This document shows, in pieces, positions 18,576 to 27,997 of a stretch of DNA of 64,000 nucleotides; positions within the stretch are counted from its first letter, which is position 1, and each line of letters begins with the position of its first letter. The DNA lies in contig NZ_KL591002.1 of assembly GCF_000716335.1 (NCBI RefSeq), forward strand, positions 229,219-293,218, written 5' to 3'. The notes beneath the pieces were generated by a model. The model was not told the DNA's origin. It worked only from the letters and a program-made list of their open reading frames with translations, and searched no databases. The position numbers and the translations under genes are program-made. Source of the DNA: Streptomyces sp. NRRL S-118. GTDB lineage: Bacteria; Actinomycetota; Actinomycetes; Streptomycetales; Streptomycetaceae.

Positions 18576-18685
18576 CCGCCCGAGTCTACGAGCCCGCACC
18601 GACACCCCCACCGCCCCGTACGGCACCCCCGCACGACTGCATCCGACCTGTGACACCCGGGCGGACCAGGCGCGGAGCCCGGGCC

Positions 18686-19483
<798 letters not shown>

Positions 19484-19684
19484 TCAGCCCCCCTGGACAG
19501 CGGTGAGGATCTCGATCCGGTCGCCCTCGCCGAGCAGCGTCCCCGCCCACTGGCCGCGCGGGACGACCGTTTCGTTGACCGCGGCGGCCACACCGGAGCG
19601 CGCGGTGGTGAGCGTGGCGACCAGGGCGTCGAGCGTGGTCGGGGCGGCGAGCTCGCGGGACTCGCCGTTCACGGAGACGTTCAT
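19484..19684 (-). CDS. thiS: sulfur carrier protein ThiS
   Basis: A 66-residue ubiquitin-like sulfur carrier. It has the beta-grasp start MNVSVNGESRELA and ends with the required C-terminal Gly-Gly (TAVQGG), which is thiocarboxylated before sulfur goes to ThiG. Its ATG overlaps the thiO stop by 4 bp. Confidence 0.95.
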   Translation of the reverse strand: MNVSVNGESRELAAPTTLDALVATLTTARSGVAAAVNETVVPRGQWAGTLLGEGDRIEILTAVQGG

Positions 19685-20877
19685 GACACTCCTGCGGAGA
19701 CGGGAGCGGAGCCGGAAGCGGCAGGGCGGGAAGTGGCGGTGAACCGGGCCGCGGCGAAGGGCCGTGCCTCCTCCGGAAGGGTGCCGGTCGCGAGCACCTC
19801 GGCCATCACGTCGCCGGTGACCGGCGTCAGCAGCACACCGTTGCGGTAGTGCCCCGTCGCCAGGTGCAGTCCGGGCAGGGCGGTCGGGCCGATCAGCGGC
19901 GCGTTGTCGGGGGAGCCGGGCCGCAGCCCCGCGCGGGTCTCGGTCAGCGGCAGCTCGGTGATGCCGGGCACCAGCTCGTGGGCGTCCCGCAGCAGCTCGT
20001 AGACCCCGCCCGCCGTGACCGTGGTGTCCCAGCCGAGCTCCTCGCTGGTGGCCCCGACGACCAGCTCGCCGTTCTCCCGCGGCACCAGGTACACCTGGCT
20101 GCCGCGCACCACCGCGCGTACCGTGCGCGACAGGAACGGCGCGTACGCGGGCGGCACCGTCAGCCGCAGCACCTGCCCCTTCACCGGCCGTACGGGCGGC
20201 AGCACCTCGTCCGGCACGCCGCCGAGCCGCCCGCTCAGGCTGCCCGCGGCCAGCACCACCTGTCCGGCGGCGACCCGCGTCCCGTCGCCCAGGACCGCTC
20301 CCGCCGCCCGGTCCCGTTCCACCAGGAGCCGCTCCGCCCGGGCCCGGTGGAGAAGCACCCCGGCCCGCTCGCAGGCGGCCACCAGCGCCGCCGCCAGCCG
20401 CCGCGGGTCGACCTGGTGGTCGCCGTCCACCCGGAGCCCGCCGCGCACGCCGGGCGCCAGCATCGGTTCGAGGCGGCGGCACTCGCGTCCGCTCAGCCAC
20501 TCGGACTCCAGGCCCGAACGGCTCTGCAGGGCGTGCAGCTCCCGCAGGTGCGCGCGGTCGTCGGCGTCCAGGGCGACCGCGAGGGTGCCGCACGCGCGGT
20601 ACCCGACGTCCGTCCCGCCGGCCGCCTCCCGCAGTTCGGCGACGAACTCCGGGTAGCGGCGCGCCGACGCGAGGTTGAGGCCGAGGAGCGTCTCCTCGCC
20701 GTAGTGCAGTTCGGTGACCGCGGCGAGCATGCCCGCCGCCACCTGGGCGGCCCCGCCGCCCGGTTCGGGGTCGACGACGGCGGTGCGCAGCCCGCGCTGC
20801 GCCGCCCGCCAGGCCGTGACCAGGCCGATGATCCCGCCCCCGATGACGAGGACATCCGGTCCTGTGCGTGGATGCAT
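19681..20877 (-). CDS. thiO: glycine oxidase ThiO
   Basis: An FAD enzyme that oxidises glycine to dehydroglycine for thiazole formation. The 398-residue protein begins with the dinucleotide-binding motif VLVIGGGIIGLVTAWRAA, then GGGAAQVAAGML, VLAAGSLSG, and the C-terminal FAD/substrate segment GLRPGSPDNAPLIG and TGHYRNGVLLTP. ATG 20877 has AGGGAGG upstream; that site sits at the 3' edge of the TPP riboswitch, which fits translation control. First gene of thiOSG. Confidence 0.93.
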   Translation of the reverse strand: MHPRTGPDVLVIGGGIIGLVTAWRAAQRGLRTAVVDPEPGGGAAQVAAGMLAAVTELHYGEETLLGLNLASARRYPEFVAELREAAGGTDVGYRACGTLAVALDADDRAHLRELHALQSRSGLESEWLSGRECRRLEPMLAPGVRGGLRVDGDHQVDPRRLAAALVAACERAGVLLHRARAERLLVERDRAAGAVLGDGTRVAAGQVVLAAGSLSGRLGGVPDEVLPPVRPVKGQVLRLTVPPAYAPFLSRTVRAVVRGSQVYLVPRENGELVVGATSEELGWDTTVTAGGVYELLRDAHELVPGITELPLTETRAGLRPGSPDNAPLIGPTALPGLHLATGHYRNGVLLTPVTGDVMAEVLATGTLPEEARPFAAARFTATSRPAASGSAPVSAGVS

Positions 20878-20890
20878 GGGCGTCCAGCCC

Positions 20891-20976
20891 CTCCCTTCGC
20901 CGGCATGACCCGGATCAGGTTCGTACGGTCGGAGGCCGTCCAGCCTCCCTCTCAGCCCGGTGCGTCCGGGCTCCCG
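20891..20976 (-). ncRNA. TPP riboswitch (THI element)
   Basis: On the minus strand the region reads GGGAGCCCGG...CCGGGCTGAGAGG, then ACCTGATCCGGGTCATGCCG and GCGAAGGGAGG. These are the conserved CUGAGA and ACCUGA(UC)...GGGU-AUGCC-GCGAAGGGA blocks of the TPP aptamer. The last block overlaps the thiO ribosome site, so bound TPP should hide it and repress thiOSG translation. A possible -10 box, TAGTCT (minus strand, 20996-21001), precedes it. Confidence 0.92.
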
Positions 20977-21038
20977 CGTGTGCTCTACGGTGGCCAGACT
21001 AACCCCACCCCGCAACGCGCAGTAAGGGAGCCTTCGCC

Positions 21039-21401
21039 GTGGCGCGCTCGCTCGACGGTCTCGTCCTCGCGCCGGTCGCCGACCAGGCCCCCGGCCAGGT
21101 GGGTACGCGGACCCGCTTCACCTACCACGAGGAGCCCGCGGAGCACCCGGAAGCGGGCAGCCGCGTCTGGGCCGAGTACGCGGGCGGGGACGTGGTGCGC
21201 GGGTTCCTCGTCGGCACGCGCGCGGGGGACCGGCTGGACTTCCGGTACGTGCAGCTGAAGCGCAACGGGCGCACGGCGTCCGGGCACTGCGTCTCGACGG
21301 TCGTGGAGCTGCCGGACGGCCGCGTTCGGCTGGAGGAGACCTGGGAATGGGAGTCCCAGGAGGGCACGGGCACCAGCGTGGTGGAGCAGCTGCCTTCCTG
21401 A
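21039..21401 (+). CDS. conserved hypothetical protein (single-domain, lipocalin-like)
   Basis: A 120-residue all-beta-looking protein with segments SRVWAEYAGGDVVRGFLVG, DRLDFRYVQL, ASGHCVSTVVELPDGRVRL and ETWEWESQEGTGTSVVEQL. This small family is often labelled N-acetylglutamate synthase in databases, but no acetyl-CoA motif is visible, so I do not accept that name. GTG 21039 follows AAGGGAG. It is divergent from the riboswitch-controlled thi operon. Confidence 0.75.
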   Translation: MARSLDGLVLAPVADQAPGQVGTRTRFTYHEEPAEHPEAGSRVWAEYAGGDVVRGFLVGTRAGDRLDFRYVQLKRNGRTASGHCVSTVVELPDGRVRLEETWEWESQEGTGTSVVEQLPS

Positions 21402-21429
21402 CGTCGCGTCAGCTACGTAAGGTGAGCGG

Positions 21430-22842
21430 GTGAGCGAGCGGATGAGTGCGAAGCGGCCCCCGGCCGAGGACCCGGCCGAGCAGCGGCCGGCGGACCAGCG
21501 GCCGACGGCCGGACAGCCCGCAGGCGGGCGAACGGCGTCCGGACAACCCGCAGGCGGGCGAACGGCGTCCGGGCGGCCGGCGGGGGACGGGCCGGTGCTC
21601 CGGCCGTCACCCGGGGAAGCCCCGGGGGGCGAGCCGTCGCCGGGCGGGCGGCGCGTCGTCATCGCCGGGGCCGGGATGGCCGGCGTGCAGACCGCCGTGG
21701 CACTGCGCGAACAGGGTTTCACCGGGCGGGTGCTGCTGATCGGCGCCGAGCCCCACCAGCCGTACGACCGGCCGCCGCTGTCCAAGGCGGTTCTGCTCGG
21801 CAAGGCCGAGGGGTCCGCCTTCGAGGTCGACTTCGAAGCCCTCGGCATCGAACTGCGCCTGGGGGTGGAGGTCACCGGTGTACGCCCCGGCGCGCACGAG
21901 GTCGACACCGAGGCCGGGCCGGTCCCGTACGACGTCCTCGTCGTGGCGACCGGGTCCGTGCCCGTCACGCTGCCCGGCACCGAAGGCGTCCGGGGCGTCC
22001 ATCTGCTGCGCACGCTCGACGACGCGGAGCGGCTGCGCCCCGTCCTGGCGGACCAGCACGACATCGTGGTCGTGGGCGCCGGCTGGATCGGGGCCGAGTT
22101 CACCACGGCCGCCCGCGAGGCCGGCTGCGCGGTCACGGTGGTCGAGGCCGCCGGCCGGCCACTCGCGGGCGCGCTGCCCGCCGAGGTCGCCGGCCCCATG
22201 GCCGAGTGGTACGACGAGAGCGGCGCCGCCCTCCTCACGCACGCGCGCGTGGCGCACGTCGAGCCGGGCGAGGTGGCTCTGGAGGACGGCCGGCTGCTGC
22301 CCGCGGGGGCCGTGGTCGTCGGCATCGGCGCGCGGCCCGCCACCGACTGGCTCGAGGACTCCGGCATCGAGCTCGGCGAGGACGGCGCGATCGTGGCCGA
22401 CGACCATCTGCGCACCTCGGTCACCGATGTGTACGCCGTCGGCGACTGCGCCTCCTTCCCCTCCGCCCGCTACGGCGAACGGCTGCTCGTCCACCACTGG
22501 GACAACGCGCTCCAGGGCCCGCGCACGGTCGCCGCCTGCATCGTGGGCGAGGCGCCCCGGGCGTACGACCCGGTGCCCTACTTCTGGTCCGAGCAGTTCG
22601 GCCGCTTCGTGCAGTACGCCGGCCATCACCCGGGCGCCGACACCATGGTGTGGCGGGGCGACCCGGCCGGTGCCTCCTGGTCCGTGGCGTGGCTGTGCGA
22701 CGGCGCGCTGCGGGCGCTGCTGGCGGTGGGCCGCCCCCGCGACCTGGCGCAGGGCCGCAAGCTGATGGAAGCGGGCACGGTGCTCGATCCGCAGCGTGTG
22801 GCCGACCCGTCCGTCCCCCTGAAGGCCGCAGCTCAGCGGTAG
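21430..22842 (+). CDS. FAD-dependent pyridine-nucleotide oxidoreductase (ferredoxin reductase-like)
   Basis: A 470-residue flavoprotein. After a ~70-residue Pro/Gly/Ala-rich N-terminus come the FAD motif VVIAGAGMAGVQTAVALREQ, the PYDRPPLSK signature of the BenDOC/ferredoxin-reductase group, a second NAD-binding motif IVVVGAGWIGAEFTTAARE, and the FAD-binding Asp in VYAVGDCASFP. It probably passes electrons from NAD(P)H to a ferredoxin, partner unknown. TAAGGT at 21418-21423 lies 6 nt before GTG 21430, so the mRNA may be leaderless. The odd N-terminus contains a 30-bp tandem duplication. Confidence 0.85.
   Translation: MSERMSAKRPPAEDPAEQRPADQRPTAGQPAGGRTASGQPAGGRTASGRPAGDGPVLRPSPGEAPGGEPSPGGRRVVIAGAGMAGVQTAVALREQGFTGRVLLIGAEPHQPYDRPPLSKAVLLGKAEGSAFEVDFEALGIELRLGVEVTGVRPGAHEVDTEAGPVPYDVLVVATGSVPVTLPGTEGVRGVHLLRTLDDAERLRPVLADQHDIVVVGAGWIGAEFTTAAREAGCAVTVVEAAGRPLAGALPAEVAGPMAEWYDESGAALLTHARVAHVEPGEVALEDGRLLPAGAVVVGIGARPATDWLEDSGIELGEDGAIVADDHLRTSVTDVYAVGDCASFPSARYGERLLVHHWDNALQGPRTVAACIVGEAPRAYDPVPYFWSEQFGRFVQYAGHHPGADTMVWRGDPAGASWSVAWLCDGALRALLAVGRPRDLAQGRKLMEAGTVLDPQRVADPSVPLKAAAQR
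21511..21570. repeat. 30-bp tandem duplication inside a coding region
   Basis: Bases 21511-21540 and 21541-21570 are two adjacent 30-bp copies differing at one base. They encode two copies of a ten-residue QPAGGRTASG unit in the N-terminal extension of the oxidoreductase, with a third degraded copy (RPAGDG) after them. Confidence 0.9.
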
Positions 22843-22904
22843 TCCGGCGCGCCCTCGGCGTAGCCCGGGTACCGACTGTCGGTCCGGGATGGCACGCTTG
22901 TCCC

Positions 22905-23270
22905 GTGACCGAGATTGACGCAAAGACCGATGCTCTCGTCCCTGCCTGGCTCCACCTGCCGGACATCGCGGACATGCTTGGTGTCGAGGTGACGCGGGTG
23001 CGGCAGCTGGTCAAGGAGGGCCAGCTGATCGCCGTGCGCCGCGGTGAGAACCGGACGCTGCAGGTGCCTGCCGCCTTCATCAAGGACGGCAAGGTGCTGA
23101 AGGGTCTGGCCGGGACCCTGACCCTGCTGAAGGACGACGGCTTCACCGACGAAGAGATGCTGGAATGGCTCTTCACCCCCGACCCTTCCCTGCCGGGCAC
23201 CCCCGCGCAGGCGCTCAGCGAGAATCGCGGCACGGAGGTGAAGCGCCGCGCCCAGGCGCTCGCCGTCTGA
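22905..23270 (+). CDS. Rv2175c-family helix-turn-helix DNA-binding protein
   Basis: A 121-residue protein with a winged-HTH-like N-terminal half (WLHLPDIADMLGVEVTRVRQ, LVKEGQLIAVRRGENRTLQV) and a C-terminal helical half (TLLKDDGFTDEEMLEWLFTP). It matches the Rv2175c family; in M. tuberculosis this DNA-binding protein is phosphorylated by the neighbouring kinase PknL. Here a PknL-like kinase lies 4.3 kb away on the other strand. GTG 22905 has no ribosome site; CACGCT 6 nt upstream may act as a -10 box. Confidence 0.85.
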   Translation: MTEIDAKTDALVPAWLHLPDIADMLGVEVTRVRQLVKEGQLIAVRRGENRTLQVPAAFIKDGKVLKGLAGTLTLLKDDGFTDEEMLEWLFTPDPSLPGTPAQALSENRGTEVKRRAQALAV

Positions 23271-23380
23271 CGTAACCGACGTACCGAACCGAACCGCACC
23301 GACACCAGGTGGTGGGCGGGACGGGCCCGGCTGCCCGGTGCCCGTCCCGCGCACCACCGCACCCACGGGGGGAACACCTC

Positions 23381-24031
23381 ATGTCCACCGCACGCGCGCT
23401 CCTGTCCGACGCCCGGCTCTACCTGTGCACGGACGCCCGCAAGCGGCAGGGGGACCTCCCCGCGTTCCTCGACGCCGTGCTCGCCTCCGGTGTGGACGTC
23501 GTCCAGCTGCGCGACAAGGGCATGGAAGCCGGTGAGGAGCTGGAGCACCTGGCGGTGTTCGCGGACGCCTGCCGCCGCCACGGCAAGCTGCTCGCGGTGA
23601 ACGACCGGGCCGACGTGGCCCACGCCATCGGCTCCGACGTGCTGCACCTGGGCCAGGGCGACCTGCCGGTCCCCGCCGCCCGGGCGATCCTCGGCGACCG
23701 GGTGCTGATCGGCCGCTCCACGCACGCCGAGGGGGAGGTGGACGCGGCGGTCGCCGAGCCGGGCGTCGACTACTTCTGCACCGGGCCCTGCTGGCCCACC
23801 CCCACCAAGCCGGGGCGCTACGCGCCGGGCCTGGACCTGGTGCGGTACGCGGCGTCGCTGGACCAGGACCGGCCGTGGTTCGCGATCGGCGGCATCGACG
23901 CGGACACCCTGGACGAGGTGCTGGACGCCGGCGCCCGGCGGATCGTCGTCGTCCGGGCCATCACCGAGGCGGACGACCCCGCGGCGGCCGCGGCGGCGCT
24001 CGCCAAGCGGGTGCGCGAGCGGGCCGCCTGA
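23381..24031 (+). CDS. thiE: thiamine phosphate synthase
   Basis: Joins HMP-pyrophosphate and thiazole phosphate to thiamine phosphate. The 216-residue TIM barrel has VVQLRDKGM (pyrophosphate binding), [47 protein letters not shown] and [22 protein letters not shown] precedes ATG 23381. It is separate from thiOSG and no TPP riboswitch was seen in its 110-bp upstream region, so the two parts of the pathway may be controlled differently. Confidence 0.93.
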   Translation: MSTARALLSDARLYLCTDARKRQGDLPAFLDAVLASGVDVVQLRDKGMEAGEELEHLAVFADACRRHGKLLAVNDRADVAHAIGSDVLHLGQGDLPVPAARAILGDRVLIGRSTHAEGEVDAAVAEPGVDYFCTGPCWPTPTKPGRYAPGLDLVRYAASLDQDRPWFAIGGIDADTLDEVLDAGARRIVVVRAITEADDPAAAAAALAKRVRERAA

Positions 24032-24096
24032 GACCCGCCCGGAGCGGCGGGCCCCGCCCGGCCCCGCGGTGCCGGGAGACGCGGCTCGGCCATGTT

Positions 24097-24115
24097 TTGT
24101 CCGAGGGGTGGACAA
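24097..24115. promoter_or_regulatory. inverted repeat upstream of metF
   Basis: TTGTCC (24097-24102) and GGACAA (24110-24115) form a perfect 6-bp inverted repeat with a 7-bp spacer, 70 bp before metF. The right arm read on the minus strand (TTGTCCACC) is also close to a Streptomyces DnaA box, so the biological reader is uncertain. Confidence 0.3.
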
Positions 24116-24185
24116 CAAACCGGCGAATCCGACAAATCCCCCCGCTCTTGTTGGGTGGCCGACCCACCCTCGCTAACCTGCGGGT

Positions 24186-25103
24186 ATGGCCCTTGGCACA
24201 CCCTCCACCAGGACGGATCGCGCCCTCACCGTGCGCGATCTGCTCGCGACCGGCAAGACGACGTACTCCTTCGAGTTCTGGGCGCCCAAGACGGAGAAGG
24301 GCGAGCGGAACCTCTGGAACGCGCTGCGCCGGGTCGAGGCGGTGGCGCCGAGCTTCGTCTCCGTGACCTACGGGGCCGGCGGCTCCACCCGCTCCGGAAC
24401 GGTGAAGGCCACCGAGCAGATCGCCGCCGACACCACCCTCACCCCCGTCGCGCATCTCACCGCGGTGAACCACACCATCGCCGAGCTGCGCAACATGATC
24501 GGCCAGTACGCCGACGCCGACATCCGCAACATCCTCGCCGTCCGGGGCGACCCGCCCGGCGACCCGATGGGCGAGTGGGTCCCGCACCCGGAGGGGGTGA
24601 GGTACGCCGCCGATCTCGTCCGGCTGATCAAGGAGTCCGGCGACTTCTGCGTGGGCGTCGCGGCCTTCCCCGAGATGCATCCGCGCTCCACGGACTGGGA
24701 CACGGACATTCGTCATTTCGTGGACAAGTGCCGGGCGGGCGCCGACTACGCGATCACCCAGATGTTCTTCGATCCGGAGGATTATCTTCGGCTGCGCGAC
24801 CGGACGTCCGCCAAGGGCTGCGAGACGCCGATCATCCCCGAAATCATGCCGGTCACCAGCGTGAAGCAGATCGAACGGTTCGCCCGGCTCAGCAACGCAC
24901 ACTTCCCGCCCGCCCTGAAAGAGCGGATCCTCGCCGTCCAGGACGATCCGGCCGCTGTACGCTCCATTGGCATCGAGTTCGCAACGGAGTTCGGCGCTCG
25001 TCTGCTGTCCGAGGGTGCTCCCGGGCTGCACTTCATCACGCTGAACAACTCCACCGCGACGCTCGAGATCTACGAAAATCTCGGACTGCACGAGCAGTCC
25101 TGA
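24186..25103 (+). CDS. metF: methylenetetrahydrofolate reductase
   Basis: Reduces 5,10-methylene-THF to 5-methyl-THF for methionine synthesis. The 305-residue flavoprotein barrel has FEFWAPKT (Glu), [44 protein letters not shown] and [11 protein letters not shown], then the C-terminal [25 protein letters not shown] at 24174-24179 lies 6 nt before ATG 24186, so the transcript is probably leaderless. Mycobacteria have a related MTHFR (Rv2172c) in the same neighbourhood. Confidence 0.95.
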   Translation: MALGTPSTRTDRALTVRDLLATGKTTYSFEFWAPKTEKGERNLWNALRRVEAVAPSFVSVTYGAGGSTRSGTVKATEQIAADTTLTPVAHLTAVNHTIAELRNMIGQYADADIRNILAVRGDPPGDPMGEWVPHPEGVRYAADLVRLIKESGDFCVGVAAFPEMHPRSTDWDTDIRHFVDKCRAGADYAITQMFFDPEDYLRLRDRTSAKGCETPIIPEIMPVTSVKQIERFARLSNAHFPPALKERILAVQDDPAAVRSIGIEFATEFGARLLSEGAPGLHFITLNNSTATLEIYENLGLHEQS

Positions 25104-25154
25104 CCGGCCGTACCCGCTCCGTGACGGGGCGGCGGCCGTACGAGAGGGGCGGGC

Positions 25155-26021
25155 ATGGGCTGGACGGTCCTCTACATCGCGTTCGGAATCGTCGCGTTGT
25201 GGCTGCTCGGTGAAGTGCTCCTGCAGTACAAGGCACGGCTGCGCTGGCGCCTGCTCGCCTTCGCGGGCTTCCTGGGCGTGGTCGTGGGCGTGCTGCTGCC
25301 CTCCGTCGCGGTGATCATCGCTGGCGCGCTCGCCTTCGCGGTCGGCCAGACGTACGTCACGCTCTCGTTCCGCCGCGGCTTCTCCACCGGCTGGGCGCTC
25401 GGCGGCAGCCCCGGCGCGAGCCGCCGGCGCCGGTCCGGCGCCGCGGAGGGCGGTCCCACGCTCCAGGTCACCGACCTCGACTACGACACGCCCGAACCGC
25501 CGGCCACGCCCGCCGACACCACGGCCGTCTACGAGCCCCAGCCCCTCCCGGACGAAACCGGGCAGTACGGCGTCTACACGGGCCCCTCCGGCTCCTCCGG
25601 TCCCTCCGCGGCCTACGGATTCGAGCAGGCCGGGTCCGACGCGTACGCCGACCGGAACGCGTCGTACGACTCCGGCTTCAGCAGCTACGCCCAGCCCGGG
25701 TACGAGACGCAGGACGCCTACACCTACTCCGCCTCGTACGACTACGACACCGGACAGCAGCACTACGCCTCCTACTCCGACCCGTACATCGGCCCCAGCG
25801 GCGGCCCCGGCGCCCAGCCGTACGGCGGGTACGACGGCTACGGTGGCCCGCAGCCCTACGCGGACCCCTACGGGGACGGCGCCCAGTACGGCACCGACAC
25901 GCCCCCCGGCGGCGTCTGGGTGCCGCAGCAGCGCGACGGGGAGCAGCAGTACCCCCCGCCGCCGCCCGGGCAGCCCTCGCCGTACGGCTACGACCCGAAC
26001 GACTCGCAGTACCGCTACTGA
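25155..26021 (+). CDS. membrane protein with Tyr/Gly/Pro-rich tail
   Basis: A 288-residue protein with two N-terminal hydrophobic segments (VLYIAFGIVALWLLGEVLL and AFAGFLGVVVGVLLPSVAVII plus LAFAVG) followed by a basic turn (RRRRSG). About 190 residues rich in Tyr, Gly, Pro, Asp and Gln follow (YGGYDGYGGPQPYADPYG). The tail is probably disordered and cytoplasmic, of the kind able to self-associate. No enzymatic motif. It follows metF by 51 bp on the same strand. Confidence 0.78.
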   Translation: MGWTVLYIAFGIVALWLLGEVLLQYKARLRWRLLAFAGFLGVVVGVLLPSVAVIIAGALAFAVGQTYVTLSFRRGFSTGWALGGSPGASRRRRSGAAEGGPTLQVTDLDYDTPEPPATPADTTAVYEPQPLPDETGQYGVYTGPSGSSGPSAAYGFEQAGSDAYADRNASYDSGFSSYAQPGYETQDAYTYSASYDYDTGQQHYASYSDPYIGPSGGPGAQPYGGYDGYGGPQPYADPYGDGAQYGTDTPPGGVWVPQQRDGEQQYPPPPPGQPSPYGYDPNDSQYRY

Positions 26022-26065
26022 GCCGGGCCCCTGCCCCGGGCCGTGCCGCACGGCCCGCGCTGCGG

Positions 26066-27580
26066 CTACTGCGAGCCGCGGAAGCCCGCGCCCTCCACGA
26101 TCAGCCCGGCCGCCAGCGCGCCGGACATCCCGGCGTGCGCGAGCCCCCCGCCCGGATGCGCCCAGCCGCCGGCGAACCACAACCCCGCCAGCGGCGCCGG
26201 GTTCGCGGCGGGCAGCAGCGCCCCGCCCGCACCCGCCAGCGCCGGCCCCGGCACCCCGTAGGCGCCCGTCTCCCGGAGCGTGTCCGCGGGGGTGCGCACC
26301 ACCCGCCACAGCAGCCGCTCCCGCAGCCCCGGGACGGCGGCCTCCGCGGCCGCGGTCATCCGGTCGGCGAACGCGGCCGCCTCCGCTTCCCTGGGCTCGC
26401 CCCACAGGTTCTCCGACGCCCACGCGCCGCCCGCGGGAACGGTCGCGGTGACCGTGACCGCCTCGTGCCCGGCGTCGGGGCGCAACCGCTCGTCGTCCGG
26501 GCGCAGCACCGTCACGGTCGGCCGCTCGCACAGCCGGCCCGCGGCGAGCGCGTCCAGCTCGTCCTCGCGGTCGGCGGAGTGCACCACCGTGCGGTGGACG
26601 GCGTCCGCGGGCCGCCCGCCCCGCAGCGCCAGGAACAGCGTCACGCGCCCGGTGCGCACCGCCGACTGGTAGCGGGGCCACTCGTCCTGGCTGCGCCACT
26701 CCAGGACCTGGTCCCGGTACAGCGAGGGCACGGGTGCGCCGGCCACCACGTGGTCCGCCTCGGCCACCCGGCCGTCGGCCAGCTCCACGCCCACGGCGCG
26801 GCCGTCCTTCGCGACGACCCGGGTCACCTCGGCACCGAAGACGAACTCGACCCTGCGCGCCCGGCACCGCTCGTACACGGCGTCGGCCAGCGCCCGGATG
26901 CCGCCGGAGACGTACCAACTGCCGAAGGTCTGCTCCATGTAGGGCAGCACGGCGGCGGACGGGGGAGCTGTGGCCGGGTCGAAGCCGTAGGCGAGCGCGT
27001 AGCTCTCCAGCAGCGCCGCCAGCCGGGGATCGCGCAGCTCGCGACGCCCCACGCCGGCCAGCGTCGTCGCCGCACGGCGCAGCAGACCGCTCCTGAGCGC
27101 CGGGTAGGGGTCACGGCCGAACGGCGACACGTCGGCGGGCAGCGGTTCCTCCAGCAGGGGCCGCCGCGTGCGGTCCCACGCGTCCCGCGCGCGGTTGAGG
27201 AAGCCGCCCCAGCGCTCACCCGCGCCCGCGCCGAGCGCCGTGTCCAGCGCCGAGACCACACCGGCGCGCGAGGCGTTGGGCAGGGACACGGTCGTGCCGT
27301 CGGCGAACACGTGCCGGCTCGCCGGGTCCACCTGGGTCATCCCGACGCACCGCTCCAGCGGCTCCTTGCCGGTCTTGACGAAGAGGTCCCGGTAGACCGC
27401 GGGCAGGTGCAGCAGGCCCGGTCCGGTGTCGAAGGCGAAACCGTCGCGCTCGAACCGGCCGACCGCGCCGCCGTACGTCCCCGCGCGCTCGTACACCGTC
27501 ACCCGGTGGCCCGCCACAGCCAGCCGGGCCGCCGCCGCCATGGCGCCCATCCCGGCGCCGATCACCGCAATCCGTGCCAT
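26066..27580 (-). CDS. CrtI/phytoene desaturase-family FAD oxidoreductase
   Basis: A 504-residue flavoprotein. It begins with ARIAVIGAGMGAMAAAARLA and the second motif VTVYERAGTYGGAVGRFERDGFAFDTGP (VTVYERAGTYGG, then FAFDTGPGLLHLP), typical of phytoene desaturases and amine-oxidase-like proteins, and ends with the FAD segment LWFAGGWAHPGGGLAHAGMSGALAA. No crtB/crtE is nearby, so the substrate may not be phytoene. TAGGGT on the minus strand lies 7 nt before ATG 27580, suggesting a leaderless transcript. Confidence 0.82.
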   Translation of the reverse strand: MARIAVIGAGMGAMAAAARLAVAGHRVTVYERAGTYGGAVGRFERDGFAFDTGPGLLHLPAVYRDLFVKTGKEPLERCVGMTQVDPASRHVFADGTTVSLPNASRAGVVSALDTALGAGAGERWGGFLNRARDAWDRTRRPLLEEPLPADVSPFGRDPYPALRSGLLRRAATTLAGVGRRELRDPRLAALLESYALAYGFDPATAPPSAAVLPYMEQTFGSWYVSGGIRALADAVYERCRARRVEFVFGAEVTRVVAKDGRAVGVELADGRVAEADHVVAGAPVPSLYRDQVLEWRSQDEWPRYQSAVRTGRVTLFLALRGGRPADAVHRTVVHSADREDELDALAAGRLCERPTVTVLRPDDERLRPDAGHEAVTVTATVPAGGAWASENLWGEPREAEAAAFADRMTAAAEAAVPGLRERLLWRVVRTPADTLRETGAYGVPGPALAGAGGALLPAANPAPLAGLWFAGGWAHPGGGLAHAGMSGALAAGLIVEGAGFRGSQ

Positions 27581-27593
27581 GCCAGGGACCCTA

Positions 27594-27997
27594 TCCGGCG
27601 CCGCCGACCGCACCGTGCCTGGGCATGAACACCCAGCTCTGAGTATCCGTACCTAGGTCATGAGATGAGTAGGGCGGCGGATGGGGCCGGACCCGCGCGG
27701 ACGGAAGAGTGGAGGCCACGGAAGGGGCGCGGGGCCGGCACCGCCGACACGGGGCGGCGGAACGGCGCCGCGCGCCTGACGGAACGGGGGCACGGGGGAA
27801 GAGGAGAACGGGGAACGGGGGAGATCCCGGGACAACGGGGGTGGAAGACCCGGGGGAACGGGGGACGGGGGAGCAGGAAACGCCGCGGGAACGGGGAACG
27901 GGGGAGAACCCGCGGAAACGGGGGAACGGGGGAAGCGCCGGTTCGAATGGGCTCGGGGGGATCGAGCCCATCCGGACCGGCTTTCCGTCGTCCGGAG
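27594..27997. repeat. gene-free region with G-run repeats
   Basis: This ~400-bp gap has no convincing gene. From about 27776 to 27936 it is a purine-rich set of imperfect repeats of the type GAACGGGGGA, with many runs of four or five G on the plus strand, enough to form G-quadruplexes. It separates the CrtI-like gene from the TetR gene. Confidence 0.6.
27947..27971 (-). terminator. hairpin terminator after the TetR operon
   Basis: ATGGGCTCG (27947-27955) pairs with CGAGCCCAT (27963-27971) around a 7-nt loop; flanking CCGG/CCGG extend the structure. It lies 27 bp past the TetR stop on the minus strand. No T-run is present. Confidence 0.55.

Noticed and set aside
15810..18653. A 947-codon open frame on the plus strand opposite nfo and the PASTA kinase
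   Set aside because: It mirrors two well-supported genes and reads as Arg/Gly/Asp/Val-rich low complexity without motifs.
21039..21401. Naming this gene N-acetylglutamate synthase, as databases often do
   Set aside because: It is too short, looks all-beta and lacks an acetyl-CoA loop.
23961..26918. A 985-codon open frame on the minus strand across thiE, metF and the membrane protein gene
   Set aside because: It lies antisense to three genes with clear motifs; long antisense frames are normal at this GC content and its translation has no domain.
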